Shown here piece after piece: positions 13,241-25,680 of a DNA stretch of 64,000 nt. The DNA is from Chamaecyparis obtusa. Lineage: Eukaryota; Streptophyta; Pinopsida; Cupressales; Cupressaceae. Position 1 is the stretch's first letter. Each line of letters begins with the position of its first letter. The stretch covers positions 557,001-621,000 of the forward strand of contig BSBK01000522.1 of assembly GCA_027943335.1 (NCBI GenBank), read 5' to 3'. The translations under genes and the position numbers were made by a program. A model generated the notes under the pieces. That model was not told where the DNA came from, ran no database searches, and saw only the letters and a list, made by a program, of their open reading frames with translations.

Positions 13241-13855
13241 TCATTTCAATCCATATAAGACTTTCTTCAATTGGAAAACCATGTCACTCTTATCAGTCAA
13301 GGGAAAACCATTAGGTTGTTTAACATAGACTTCCACTTCCAGCTCTCCATTCAAGAATGTTGACTTAACATCCATTTGATATACCTTGAAATATTTGTAA
13401 GTAGCATATGCAAGAAACATCCTAATAGCTTCAATTATAGAAATAGGGGAAAAGGTCTCCTCAAAGTCAATACCTTCCATCTGTGAATATCCTTTGCAAA
13501 CAAGTCTAGCTTTGTTCCTTATCACCACACCATCTTTATTCAATTTGTTTTTGAATACCTATTTAGTTCTGATCACATTCTTATCTTTAGGTTTGGGAAC
13601 TAAAATCCATTTTTTTTTAATCTATTCCAACTCTTCTTCCATTGCTTTAACTAAACTTTCATCTTTGTATGCTTCATCAATATTACTAGGTTCCACTTGA
13701 GGAATCAAAGAAGTTTCATCTCTATTTCTAGCATGTCTACCTCTGGTCATAACACCTTGATTTATATCACCAGTAATTTGATTCTCAAAATGATTCATCC
13801 TTACATACCTTGGAGTCTTTATATTTTCTTTTTTGGTAGGCTCTTGTGTTTTCAC
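13241..13855 (-). pseudogene. copia-1 reverse transcriptase N-terminus (broken)
   Basis: Frame 13543-13241 encodes the start of the copia reverse transcriptase: [33 protein letters not shown], then [20 protein letters not shown] and LKKVLYGLK. These are the palm blocks preceding the catalytic Y-V-D-D, which lies in the next, disrupted segment (about 13155-12870). Frame 13855-13622 upstream is the acidic linker between integrase and reverse transcriptase (NITGDINQGVMTRGRHARNR-like). The two frames are separated by a stop, so the enzyme cannot be made intact. Confidence 0.85.
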
Positions 13856-13879
13856 TTCATCATTTGTAACCTTTTCAAC

Positions 13880-14851
13880 CTATTCAACTAATGCATTCTG
13901 ATTATGATTTTGTACATGCACAATCTGATTTCCTTCTTCATCATCTGATTCATAACTACAATATATTTCTTGTTTCTGATAAATTTCATCCAATCTAACA
14001 TTAGCACTTTCAACAATCTTCCTCAACCTATTATTATCATGTGTATACTTTTCTCTTGTAGAATATCCAAGAAAGAATCCCTCATCACATCTAGGATTAA
14101 ATTTCCCTATGTCTTTATCTCTCTTAATGTAACATTTTCTTCCAAAAATTCTAAAATAATTCATAGTAGGGATATGATCATACCAAAGTTCATAGGGTGT
14201 CATACCAATTCCATGCTTAATCTAAACTTGATTCAATGTGTAGATTGTAGTATTTACCGCTTCTCTCTAGTATATCTATGGCACATTTCCTTCCATCATC
14301 ATGGTTCTTATCATGTCAAGAATTATTGTGTTCCTTCTCTCTACAATTCTATTCTTCTGTGGGATTCACAAAACACACATTTATCTTTTTATTCCACGCT
14401 CCTCACAATATGCATTAAAATATCCTGAACTAAATTCTCCACCTTAGACATTTTAGCTTCATACCTATCTTAGTCTCAACCATAGCTTTAAAGATTTGAG
14501 TTTTTTAAATGCCTTAGATTTCTCTTTCAAAAATGTAACCCACATCATTCTAGAATAATCATCATTGAGTAGAATTGAATAATTATCTCCATAATAGATC
14601 TTAATCCTTGTAGGACCACATAAATTGGTATGCACCAAATCTAATAATCCACTCTAAGAATACATATTTCTCTTAAAAGTAGATCTTGTTAGCTTGCCCA
14701 TATGACATTCCTTACACATCATATTAGCATGCTTAAAAAATTTAGGAAAATCTCTTACAACATTTGTAGTGCTTATATTTACAATATTATCAAAGTTTAC
14801 ATGACAAAACCTTTTGTACCACAACCAACTATCATCAATTTTAGCAATCAA
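13880..14851 (-). pseudogene. copia-1 integrase (broken)
   Basis: Frame 14851-14654 carries the zinc-binding end of GAG-pre-integrase and the integrase N-terminus: WLWYKRFCHVNFDNIVN, then CKECHMGKLTRSTF. Frame 14203-13880 carries the integrase C-terminal region, TPYELWYDHIPTMNYFRIFG followed by GFFLGYSTREK. Between them (about 14654-14204) the catalytic D-D-E region is split by stops. The normal job is insertion of the element cDNA into host DNA; this copy is inactive. Confidence 0.8.
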
Positions 14852-14860
14852 GAATCTATT

Positions 14861-15274
14861 CTATCCACTATTAAAATGAAAGAAATTACCTTTGGTCTTG
14901 GTACTTGATGCAATCTCAACTCCAAAACTTCCCAAGATTATGCATTTTCCATCCTTAAATTGTAAGTTGTAACCTTTATCAACAAGATTTCCTACACTCA
15001 AAAGATTACATTTCAAACCTTCAACATACAAGACATCATCAGTATTATTCTTACCATCAAGTGTAATCAAACCTCTCCCTTTGATAAAGCAAGGAGTATT
15101 ATCACTAAATCTGACAACACTACCATTATACCTTTCCAGCTTCACAGATTTGTTCTTGTCTTTAGTCATGTGACTGTAATCCATCACACATTCATCTTTT
15201 TGTTCAACATGTATAGCTAGAGATTTTTTCTCATTCATAAAAGTAGGGTTATCTTCTCTAATTGAAATCAACAC
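14861..15274 (-). pseudogene. copia-1 protease and GAG-pre-integrase region, active site lost
   Basis: The frame contains the usual post-protease blocks GSVVRFSDNTPCFIKGRG, LYVEGLKCNLLSVGNL and YNLQFKDGKCIIL. The aspartic protease motif, normally D-S-G followed by a C/A-S-x-H-M-T segment, is reduced to MDYSHMTKDKNK, so the catalytic D-S-G triplet has been deleted or altered. Without it the polyprotein would not be processed. The region lies between gag and integrase in the normal copia order. Confidence 0.8.
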
Positions 15275-15361
15275 TATCTCTTCTTCGGCCTTCTTAGATT
15301 CTTCATCAGTTACACCCTCACTAGCATAATAACACTTCTTATGATATTTAGGCTAAAATTT

Positions 15362-16246
15362 TCAAGGCTTATGCTTTGGTACTCTCTCAGGACATCTAGA
15401 AGAAAAATGACCAATCTTATTACATGAAAAATATTTCAAAGGTAGCTTCCCTTCATACTTACCTATTCCCTTAGGAACTCTCTTTGCAATTAGGGCTTCC
15501 TTCTTCCTCTCCTCTTCTTCAATTTCTTCCCATTCCTTAGCATATCTAGATCTATACTTAGAAGTACTTGAAGAAATCTCACCAGAGTCATATTTGTTCT
15601 TATCTTTAGAAATAGTGGCTTTAAATGCAGATTCAACTTTAGGAAGACTATCGCCAAATCTAGTCATTTCAAAAGAAGATAACTTACCGACCAATGTATC
15701 TATTGTCACAATAGTCACAAACTTGATTTCTTCAATAGTAAATTTTTTTTTGTCATAAGGAGGCATGGATCTTAGTATCTTCAAGACAATTTCATCTTCC
15801 TCTAGCATTCCACTAGCACATTTGATCCCACAAACAAGTTCAGTCACTTTCTGCATATATGTATTGATATTCTCATCTTCACTCATCCTCAAGGTGTCAA
15901 GATTTCCTTTCAAAATCTGCATCCTTTCTTGCTTCACACGGGAATCTCCTTCATGTAAGGTCTGTAATTTTATATATATCTCATGTGAGGTCTCCAATTC
16001 CATGATATTGGTGTACTGGACATATGATAGTGTGCTCAATAGTGCTTCTTTTTCTCTCATGTTACTCTCAAATTCCTTATTTTCATCAAGGGAAGTAGTA
16101 GATAGATCTGTAGGAGGCTTGTAATATTTCTTTTTAAGTGCCCAATAGTCTTCTTCGATGCATCTCAAATGTGTAATCGTTCTACCCTTCCATATAGAAT
16201 TGTCAGTTTCATAAAATCTTGAACTATCCTTCTTAAAGGCTACCAT
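15362..16246 (-). pseudogene. copia-1 gag (UBN2-type) with damaged zinc knuckle
   Basis: This is the longest surviving copia-1 frame, ~295 residues; the first in-frame ATG is at 16246. It has the UBN2 gag fold signature (TLHEGDSRVKQERMQILKGN, MSEDENINTYMQKVTELV, ILRSMPPYDKKKF) and a C-terminal knuckle, YFSCNKIGHFSSRC. The first zinc-binding Cys of C-x2-C-x4-H-x4-C is a Tyr, so zinc binding is doubtful. In an active element gag forms the capsid-like particle. It starts just inside the primer site, as expected. Confidence 0.85.
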
Positions 16247-16287
16247 CACAGATCTCCTCAAGTGGTCAAGCTTAAAAAAGAGAACTA

Positions 16288-16300
16288 GGCTCTAATACCA
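16288..16300 (-). other. copia-1 primer binding site (tRNA-Met)
   Basis: Read on the minus strand the sequence is TGGTATTAGAGCC, the copia primer site complementary to the 3' end of initiator tRNA-Met (usual form TGGTATCAGAGC). It lies two bases inside the LTR end at 16303. Confidence 0.8.
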
Positions 16301-16302
16301 AT

Positions 16303-17505
16303 TGTTAAGAATAATGTGGCACACACAAATGAGAGGGGGGAGGGGGTGAATCAATTATATCACAAAACTTAATACTTTATCCAACAAATAAAATTTAGAA
16401 CTCAAACCTGAAAGATAAACACTAGAGCACAAAAGTACACAACACCATTGTTGGCAAAATGGTCAGCACTCCCCTCGGGATTCATGACATGGCTTAACCT
16501 CCTCCTGTGTCTTCTATAAGTCTAGTGGTTATAGCGAGCATTAAGATGTCAATCTTTTGGTTCAATGCCAACCACTACTTATAACAAGTGGTATTAGAGC
16601 TTGGTCATAGGTTTGAATCCCCTCAGGTAACATTAAGGGGTTGATTGTTGGAAAAATGGTCAGCGCTCCCTCAGGTTTCATGACATGGCTTAACCTCCTC
16701 CCGTGTCTTCTATAAGTCTAGTGGTTGTAGCGAGCATTAATAGGTCGATCTTTTGGTGCAACGACAACCACTACTTGTAACACACCACAACACATAACAC
16801 CAATTTTTTTTTCATGGAAACTTGGTTAAGGGAAAAAACATAGTGGGGATCAAACCCACTAGATGATGTACTAGCACAAAAACTTGTTAAAGGTACAAAT
16901 AGAATGCACATTCATTAAATAACACTACCTAGAGTTCACTACTCAAATACTAAGGGAAACAATCCTAATAGAAACAACCATGCGATTACAACAAGGGAAA
17001 CAACCCAAGATGGACTACATCCACTAAATTATGAACTGACTGATAGCATCTTTGATATACCAATACATCTCCAATGAAGTACAATACATCTCTACCTCAA
17101 TAATAGATTCCAATCATACCTCTTTACATAATCAATGATACAACATGCTCACACACATACACACACTCTCGCTCCTTCTCTCATACAAATGATTACATAT
17201 TTATATACATGAGGTCAACTCAACTCAACTCTACAAGGTTGGCATTAGCCACCTTAATTACAAATGTTCAATAGATTACATTAAAATTATCAATGTGATC
17301 CAAGACATGTCAGCAAAGACATAGCTAGAACCCAAATCATCAACCTCAAACATGTTCTAGATCCATAAATTATGCCACAATCCTTCGCGATACGCTGCAC
17401 CACCAAGTTGACCAAGAACAATAAAATATCAACATAGGAAAATCACTAAATCCAATCACATATCTCAAAGAAATATAGAAACACAAATATGACATGATCT
17501 ATATA
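16303..17505 (-). mobile_element. 5' LTR of copia-1, truncated and interrupted by a TRIM
   Basis: The LTR begins TGTTAAGAATAATGTGGCAC and is colinear with 10499-11350 once the 335-bp insertion at 16448-16782 is removed. Similarity stops near 17505 (after gacatgatct), so about 600 bp of the distal LTR is missing. This loss removes the element's own 5' boundary and target duplication. Confidence 0.8.
16448..16782 (+). mobile_element. Complete TRIM (miniature LTR retrotransposon)
   Basis: Two ~138-bp direct repeats (16449-16586 and 16646-16782) both begin TGTTGG.AAAATGGTCAGC and end with a form of TAACA. Directly after the first is agTGGTATTAGAGCttgg, a tRNA-Met primer site (16589-16600). Before the second is cattaaggggttgat, a small polypurine tract. 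The internal domain is only 59 bp and non-coding. The element is bounded by a perfect 5-bp target duplication, CACCA (16443-16447 and 16783-16787). The sibling LTRs at 1608 and 10630 keep the empty site (aacaccacaacacat, with one base changed in the copy at 1608). Mobility would depend on enzymes from a larger copia element. Confidence 0.9.
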
Positions 17506-18092
17506 TGCATGCTTAATCCAAGAATTGGTACGAATGTGTCCTATCATGACACATCTATGGTCTTCTCACCTATGGCCTTCTTTCCACATATAATAAAGTA
17601 TTCAATTTTCCTTAGCCCTCAAGGTTACTCTACACATCGAGAGACAATAGGTTTGTGCCATTAGAGGTGTGATTATCGTTGCACAAAAAGATTGACTTGT
17701 CAATTCCTGATAGAAACACTAGAATTATAGAATCCATAAGAGGTGTTTAGTCCCTTGTCACAAATCCCAAAGGGAGCAGTAACCATTTTTTTGACATGTA
17801 CATCTCATACTCATAAAGTGATACTATACGTCATTTATGCCTCCTTAATCTTGGACTACTCTCCACCTTCTATACTCAAGAATAGAAATGTGGTCTAGGA
17901 TATTTTAATGCCAAACCATAGAGTGGTTAGGTCCTCATATTTTTCCAAGCTTAACATGAAAGGTTGAGCACCCAATCCTACATCAAAGAACCTGGAACTA
18001 GTAGGTCAGATAGAATCCGGTGCAGCATTGTGACTAACTATCACATGACCATAACAATAATAATAATGTATCCTCATAGTCCCTTGGAGCCT
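17506..18092. other. Unassigned sequence between copia-1 and a repeat pair
   Basis: No open frame of interest and no match to other parts of the window were found. It may be the rest of an LTR whose partner is deleted. Confidence 0.4.
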
Positions 18093-18403
18093 CGATTGTC
18101 ACCATTGGATGAATAAACAATGTCTCATATGTTTGGAAAGGTGAGTCCCACCAGATCTATGGATGATATGAATGCAAGATGACATGTGGCACATTGTTGG
18201 AGTTCCTCTTTGGTGTTGACTCCCTTTCTTTCCTCAAAAATCCACGGATTTGACACATAACACTCTCTGTAGCAAGCATGTTATGGAAGCCCAGTGAGGA
18301 ATTTGTCCTTCTCTTGGGGCTTGTAAAAAATTTACATGGTGTTGTTGGCAGAGATAATCTTTAGATGGCCCTAAGTGAAACATCAATGAATATTTTAACA
18401 TTT
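18093..18403 (+). repeat. Left member of a ~310-bp direct repeat, probably an LTR 3' part
   Basis: This aligns with 21187-21498: shared landmarks are gtctcatatgtttggaaagg, gacatgtggcacatt and tggggcttg. Both copies end ...gaatatttt/tcaaca. After the left copy comes TTTTGGTGACTCACAGGGGA, which resembles a primer site of Ty3-type elements, so this may be the 5' LTR end of a plus-strand element. The start of the LTR is not recognisable, because similarity begins abruptly. Confidence 0.55.
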
Positions 18404-18915
18404 TGGTGACTCACAGGGGATCTCAGCCTGCTAAGAAAGGACCTTAGGATCTATGGTTTTGTAGACCAGTGCCTTAATAATTGGGAAATAGAGTCAAATG
18501 GGAGCCACAAAACCTGTGCAAGCATGCACTTGGAGAAAAATAGGAAAGTACAACATACATTCCCTTAAGGAGAATGCAACATGTGTCTTAACACTTTTTG
18601 GAAAAAAAATTCCTAATAGGTATTATGTACAAGATTTATATTACATTGATGTTAAATGAATCCATTGACTAGCTTGTTGAAGTAGCTTCCCTTCCTAACT
18701 AACTTTTGATAGTTTACATGTTTTTGGACTACAAGCTAGAAAAGGAAACTTCAAATGCATCCAACAAGCCAAAATGCCTTTTGGAGAATGAGAATAAATA
18801 AACTTACCCATGTTGGAATATCATCTTCTTGTAGAAAATGGGTAAGCTACTCCTTCCCTTAGTGAAGATCATCTTCATGCCTAGAGGTGAGAATGACCAG
18901 TGGAAACTTGCAGAT

Positions 18916-19971
18916 CTAAGTCAGATGCTTGATGGGACATCCCCTTAAGGGCTCTATCAGCCCTTGTACCTTTTGATGACCATCAAAGCATGAATCATAT
19001 CTCTTCTTTACTATTATGGATATCTCCTTCCTTTTTTGTAGCTCGTGATCCTTGGACCCCAAAGTCTCCGACTTGAGGTTGATGGATGTGAAAATGGCAT
19101 CGTATTCACTTAGAAAGTCACCCTCAGTGTTGATTTCCACCAATATTCCTTGAAGATGTAGAGATGCCTTTGTAACATAGAGATGATAGTTTGGAATTGA
19201 AATAAAAAGAATCTCTTCTTCTTGAACTATTCTCTTTATTGCACTATCATTGTACTTCTTGATCTCCTCCATGTCATCAAAGAAGGGAAGTTCCTAAAAA
19301 ATAGGGACTAAGTCTTCCCCCTCTTCATTGCCTTCCTTGTTCGATGCTTTCAGAGAGGTTTGTTGGAGAAAAACCTTCTACATATCCTCTTGCAGTTCTT
19401 CCCCTGCTTCTTTTTCTTTTTCTCCCTCTTCCTCTGAAGCCATTTTTTATGGCTCATGAAAATATGAGAACTCATGATTAGATGGATTTGCCTCTTTCTT
19501 TATAATTAGTTGTCATGTGCTGTCCTCTCAGGTAGTAGCTTGCATTGTAAGGAACTTCTCTTGTTGTATCCTCAGGACATCATATTTTTGTTGTAGCATG
19601 TGAGCTTGGTAAGAAAGGTCTTCTTTCCATTGGTGGTATTTCTACTTCTCCTCAATAGCCCTTAGTTCTACTTGGAAATTCAGCCAAATTTCCCTACAAA
19701 TCATCTCTTCTTGGATTCCCATATTTTGGTTTTGGGTGGGAGGGTAAGCATGTTGATAGGGGTTAATGGGAACCTTTTGCATATGGTAGGCATATGCAGG
19801 GGAAGACAAATATAATGCATTAGTGCCTTTCTCATAACTAGGTGTAGCAATATAGTATATAGAAAAACTATGAGAACTCCTAGCCTGATATTGCTGGTAA
19901 AGAGGTGAAACACATGTACTTTCATGGAAAGGGGGGGGGGGGGGATATTGATGGCTACAATATCCCTCCAT
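18916..19971 (-). pseudogene. Gag-like remnant of an unassigned LTR element
   Basis: Starting at an ATG at 19971, minus-strand frames read through with stops and shifts: a Tyr/Pro-rich start (QYPPPPPFHE), a Gln/Glu-rich probable coiled coil (QAHMLQQKYDVLRIQQEKF near 19560), an acidic linker (MASEEEGEKEKEAGEEL near 19440) and a 118-residue frame, 19272-18916, beginning MEEIKKYNDSAIKRIVQEEE. The order suggests a gag-type structural protein. No zinc knuckle, protease or polymerase is visible, so it could be a non-autonomous element. The run of 14 G at 19931-19944 lies inside its Pro stretch. Family not recognised. Confidence 0.4.
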
Positions 19972-20166
19972 TTAAATTCATAAGGGAAGGGAAATAATTA
20001 ACTAAGGATATATCAAAAGGGAGAAGGCGGGGTAGAACTAGGAACTCCACTCATACCATTAGAACTGCCCAATATTTTTTGGGTTGGAAATTTTCTAGGT
20101 GCCTCAAACCTACCTCTTGAAAGTAGAAAATACTAAAGAAAGAACTTCTTTAGCTTTAAAATCTTT

Positions 20167-20192
20167 GTCCCACCAGCCGTGCCAAGAAAATT
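20167..20192 (-). other. Candidate primer binding site and LTR boundary for the gag-like remnant
   Basis: On the minus strand this reads TTGGCACGGCTGGTGGGAC, similar in layout to the TTGGCGCCGTTGCCGGGGA primer site of many plant Ty3/gypsy elements. It sits ~200 bp upstream of the gag-like ATG. The adjoining plus-strand TGTTGATCCC at 20192 would be the LTR edge. No second LTR copy was found, so this is tentative. Confidence 0.3.
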
Positions 20193-21186
20193 GTTGATCC
20201 CAGATCTAGTCTCCTACCTAGATGAGGGAAGTTTGGAATCTTTGCAGGGGTGGGGCGGGAATTATACCCTACAAAGAAACCTCTGGGATTTTATAGAAGT
20301 CATCTCTTCTCTTGGTAGATTTGGGAAAAGGAGAGGAGTTCAAATAAAATCAAGGTGATGCAATGGATTTTTTGAAACCCTTCGAGCTCCAATTAGCAAT
20401 AATGAAAGAGTCAGTCCCCAGAAATGAGCATAGAACTCCACAGACTCTTCATTGTTGGAAATAGAATGTGATGGAAAGATCCTAGACACAAGCCAAAACA
20501 TTCATATCCTTTTGCAAGAAGCACACGTTAAGGCTCACATGGAAAAACTATCTTATTATCCCACTAAAATAACTATTCTCAGATAAAATTATTAATAAAA
20601 TGGCATAGTCTAACCCTAGGCCTCAAGCACTGAAAGATTAACCAGACATGATCCAATAACTTGTAAATTATAATAGATTATAAAATCTTGAAAAGATATA
20701 TATGATAGCTACACTCATTCAGAAATGACATAGAACCTTAGAACCATCCACAAAATAGAGAGATACAAAGAAAAGCAACACAAGGTGCATAGTCTCATGT
20801 ACTTCTTCTATTAAATATGCATAGATTACAAGACTAGGGTTGAAAGAATGTAAATATAGCTATATTACATTGTTCTACTAATGAACAAAACTCCTAGAAT
20901 AGAAACTCTAACTCTAATTAAACTCTCCAAAAGCCTCCTTATCAAAAGATAAGACCCTTATTACAATGTGACTATAGGCTTTTATAGAAAGAGATCTCTC
21001 AACTGAATCTTGAAAATGTAGCCAAAGGAGCTCGTGATTGTGCCAGTTGGAAGGATTACCATGGCGGTTGTTATAATTTCTTTCTAAGGCATACTAGTCT
21101 TGTAATCATTGTTCCTTTTCCATGCATGATATGTGTGAAACCTATGCCCTCTTTTAAATTCACACCATCATGGTGGAGAAAAGTGC

Positions 21187-21498
21187 CTCTATTGTCACCA
21201 TCAGATGAATAAACTTTGTCTCATATGTTTGGAAAGGTGGACCTCATTCAATCTTTGGATGATTAGAATGTGGGCCAGACATGTGGCACATTATCGAAGA
21301 TCCTCTTTGGTCCCGACTCTCTTTGTTTCCTCAAAACTCTATGGCTTTGACACATACCGCTCTCTATAGCGAGCGTGTTATGGATGTGTAGTAAGGAATT
21401 TGTCTGGATCTTGGGGCTTGCCAAAAATTTGCATGGTGTTGCTGGAAGAGATAATCTTTGTATGGCCCTGAGTGAAATAGTGATGAATATTTCAACAA
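21187..21498 (+). repeat. Right member of the ~310-bp direct repeat
   Basis: Partner of 18093-18403, at a distance of ~3.1 kb; together they enclose the gag-like remnant. It ends at ...tttcaaca, the point where similarity to the left copy also stops, as expected for an LTR 3' end. Confidence 0.55.
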
Positions 21499-21524
21499 AA
21501 ACTTAGTGGCTAGTTTATCACAAT

Positions 21525-22680
<1,156 letters not shown>

Positions 22681-22917
22681 TACCTTGAGAGTGGTATTTT
22701 GACTTCTATAACCCCCAGGTAAGGGACATACTTCTCGTTCTTGTTAAGAGTGACATAACTAGGAGACTCTCCCTCTAATCCAATTGGTCCACAAGGCTCA
22801 ACTACCAACTTAGAGAATTAGCACTGACATACACTCATTAGAATTTGACTTAGGGTTTGAGTGATCAAACATCACAACTAAGCATAGTCAACTCAAGGCC
22901 CTAGAGTGGAACCTAGA

Positions 22918-22934
22918 GCTCTGATACCAAATGC
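22918..22934 (-). other. Isolated copia primer site and LTR edge
   Basis: Minus-strand TGGTATCAGAGC (22918-22929) is a perfect copia tRNA-Met primer site. Two bases further out, TGCAAGGACC at 22932 would be the inner LTR edge. The sequence to the left (internal domain) has no recognisable gag or pol, and no second LTR was found, so only the primer end of a minus-strand element, or a non-autonomous relative, survives. Confidence 0.6.
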
Positions 22935-24484
22935 AAGGACCACCATAAATTAAAAATAATAAAAAATGCAATCTTTCATAAAAATACACAAAAGTAAGTT
23001 TACATTACTGCTATGTGTCAAATATCCAAGGTCAAATTCATGAAGTTACACTTCAAAAGGAGATAAAGTACATAACTAATAACAAGATGAAACATGTAAT
23101 AAAACAATGTCAAAATACATGTAATAATGAAACATTATTATAGTTATGAAAAGGTGTGACTTTTGCCCTTGAGCTTTTGAAAATATCTCTCTCTTCATGA
23201 TAGTGCTCTTCATATTAGCTTTATAGTAGTGTCTCCATTGACATTACAACTTTGCTCTCTACTCTTATGTCACTATTCTCTTTCTAATCTTTGGATTAGG
23301 ACAAGCCATCTATGAAGACTATTCTTCAATGATTAGCACATTACTGTCTTTTGACTATAAGAGGACTTTTATAAAATGGAGACCTCTCAACAATAAAAGC
23401 CCCTTGATGATTAGTGGATTTTCTAAAAAGAAAATTGAATATATGTTATAAGATAGTGAAAAAGCTTGGGAAAATCGAAGTCTCTCCATGTCAATCCTTA
23501 ATATCTTAAGATACTGGAGAAAACCTTTAAGAGCATTGAATGTCACTCACTAGTGAGAATATTGTGTCTTTTTTTAAATTTTTTTTTACCTCTTCTTTAT
23601 GTAGCAAGGGACTACACCAATTCCACATCTTGTCATGTTTAACTCCTTTTGACCTAACCACTACTTTCCTATGCAAGCTATTAATTTTCACAATGATCTC
23701 CATCTTGACATAACACATGGCATTGGTAGACTATGGCCAATATTTTCCTTCTATTCATATTTATTTCATGGGTTTTTCTCCAAAACTAGGGTATAAATAT
23801 TATATTGTTACATATTACTTACCTTCTGATGGTACATTAGAAGGGGTATTTCATGTTGGTATTTACTATTAGGAGCATTCAATATTTATAGATTTATCAC
23901 TCTATCAAATATCTACACATATTATAAGAGTATCTACACGAAAATATGGCTTTAAAATCATGTTTATCAAATACGAATATTGTGATATCATTGCTTATAC
24001 ATACCATGAGGTGTTGTATCTCTTATACAATGTAATACATCTATTATGATGAGACAAATGCATGCTTATCCATGTAGTTATGATAACTATGATTCACATT
24101 ATGGCTTACAAATTTACTTACTTGGTCTTCTCTTTTGGTGATCATAGGGTTTTCAATGATTCCCAAGCTTTCATTTCATGCTAATCCTACTCGATCGATT
24201 TATGCTTACTATGTTGATAGCTTGTCGTAACATGCTCTCGTAATTATACATTTTGTTAATGCTTATATCATGAGGATGTCTCACACTTGTTTGTGCTTAC
24301 AAGATGTGTGCTCAACATTCACAACTACTTTCATTTAGAGTCTTATTTGTGGGTGATGGAAGCACCTTACTTCCTACCATTATATAGGTTATCACAATTA
24401 GATTGTTATGACTCTTTTCTTCATTCCTCAAACTTGCTTTGCTTATTTAAACACAAATAATTGGAGGGTGTACTATCAAGTCGT
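22935..24484. other. Probable LTR plus unassigned AT-rich DNA
   Basis: This follows the copia primer site and may in part be its 5' LTR, but no end can be set. No coding region is supported; the ~60-residue frames at 23355-23718 have no family features. Confidence 0.35.
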
Positions 24485-25370
24485 TATTGTTCCTTTAATG
24501 AATATTCTTAGAAATAACTAACTTATTATTATTCAATTCTAGATGAAGCAATAAATATTATAACTACCGCAGTTAGTATCTTACCAAGTAATATTAGTAG
24601 TATCTTACCTTCTATACATTCTACTATAGAAAAGTTATATTATTCTAGTTTCCCTTTCGTAGTACATTGTAATTATGTTTGTGATTAATGATAAGATCCT
24701 TAACACATGCTACACTAAGTCTTCTTCTTCCATGTTTGTAAGTTTTTAAATGGATTATTCTTTTCATATGGAATACTCATTATAATATTGTCTTTATGAT
24801 TAGTTAAATAAATTTAATTTCCATTTGGAACTTTATCGTTGCAAATGGGTACTTACTCATGATATCATCTTTGCAAGTAGATGAATAAATCTAATATTTA
24901 CTTTAATCATATTTAATATCAAGTTTTTATTGGTTCTTTAATGAATATTCTTAGAAATAACTAACTTATTATTATTCAATTCTAGACAAAGCAATAAATA
25001 TTATAACTACCATAATTAGAATTTTACCAAGTAATATTAGTAGTATCTTACCTTCTATACATTCTTCTATAGAAAAGTTATATTATTCTAGTTTCCCTTT
25101 TGTAGTACATTGTAATTATGTTTGTGATTAATGATAAGATCCTTAACACATGCTACACTAAGTCTTCTTCTTCCATGTTTGTAAGTTTTTAAATGGAATA
25201 TTCATTTCATATGGAATACTCATTATAATAGTCTTTATGATTAGTTAAATAAATTTAATTTTCATATGGAACTTTATCATTGTGGATGGGTACTTACTCA
25301 TGATAATATCATCTTTGCAAGTAGATGAATAAATCTAATATCTACTTTAATCATATGGAATACTCCTTCA
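24485..25370. repeat. Tandem duplication of a ~440-bp segment
   Basis: 24490-24925 and 24933-25368 share the same order of words: ctttaatgaatattcttaga, then acacatgctacactaagtc, then agtagatgaataaatctaat. The offset is ~443 bp. Differences are scattered point changes and small indels. No open frame spans the unit; function unknown. Confidence 0.8.
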
Positions 25371-25680
25371 AATAAATACTTGTTATAATGTTCTCTTTGT
25401 GAGTAGTTGAACAAATGTATTTTCACATTGATTGTTTGATTTTATTATGATATGTTTTATCATAGTAGCTTACATCGAAGTCCAAAGTAGAAGTTAACTA
25501 TAGTGTTAAAGTTTGGATGCATAGCTTAACTTTTCTCCTTTTTGAACTTGTGTTGACCTAGTTATTCCTTATGCAATAGCAAGTGTACACTTGTTGTATC
25601 GAGAAGAGATTTTGTTCATTTACTATCTAAGTTGTATCTATTATCAAGAATAGTGCAAATAAACCTTGTACTTATTTCTT

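Noticed and set aside
13970..14428. 152-residue plus-strand open frame within copia-1
   Set aside because: It is antisense to the integrase coding text and has no features of its own.
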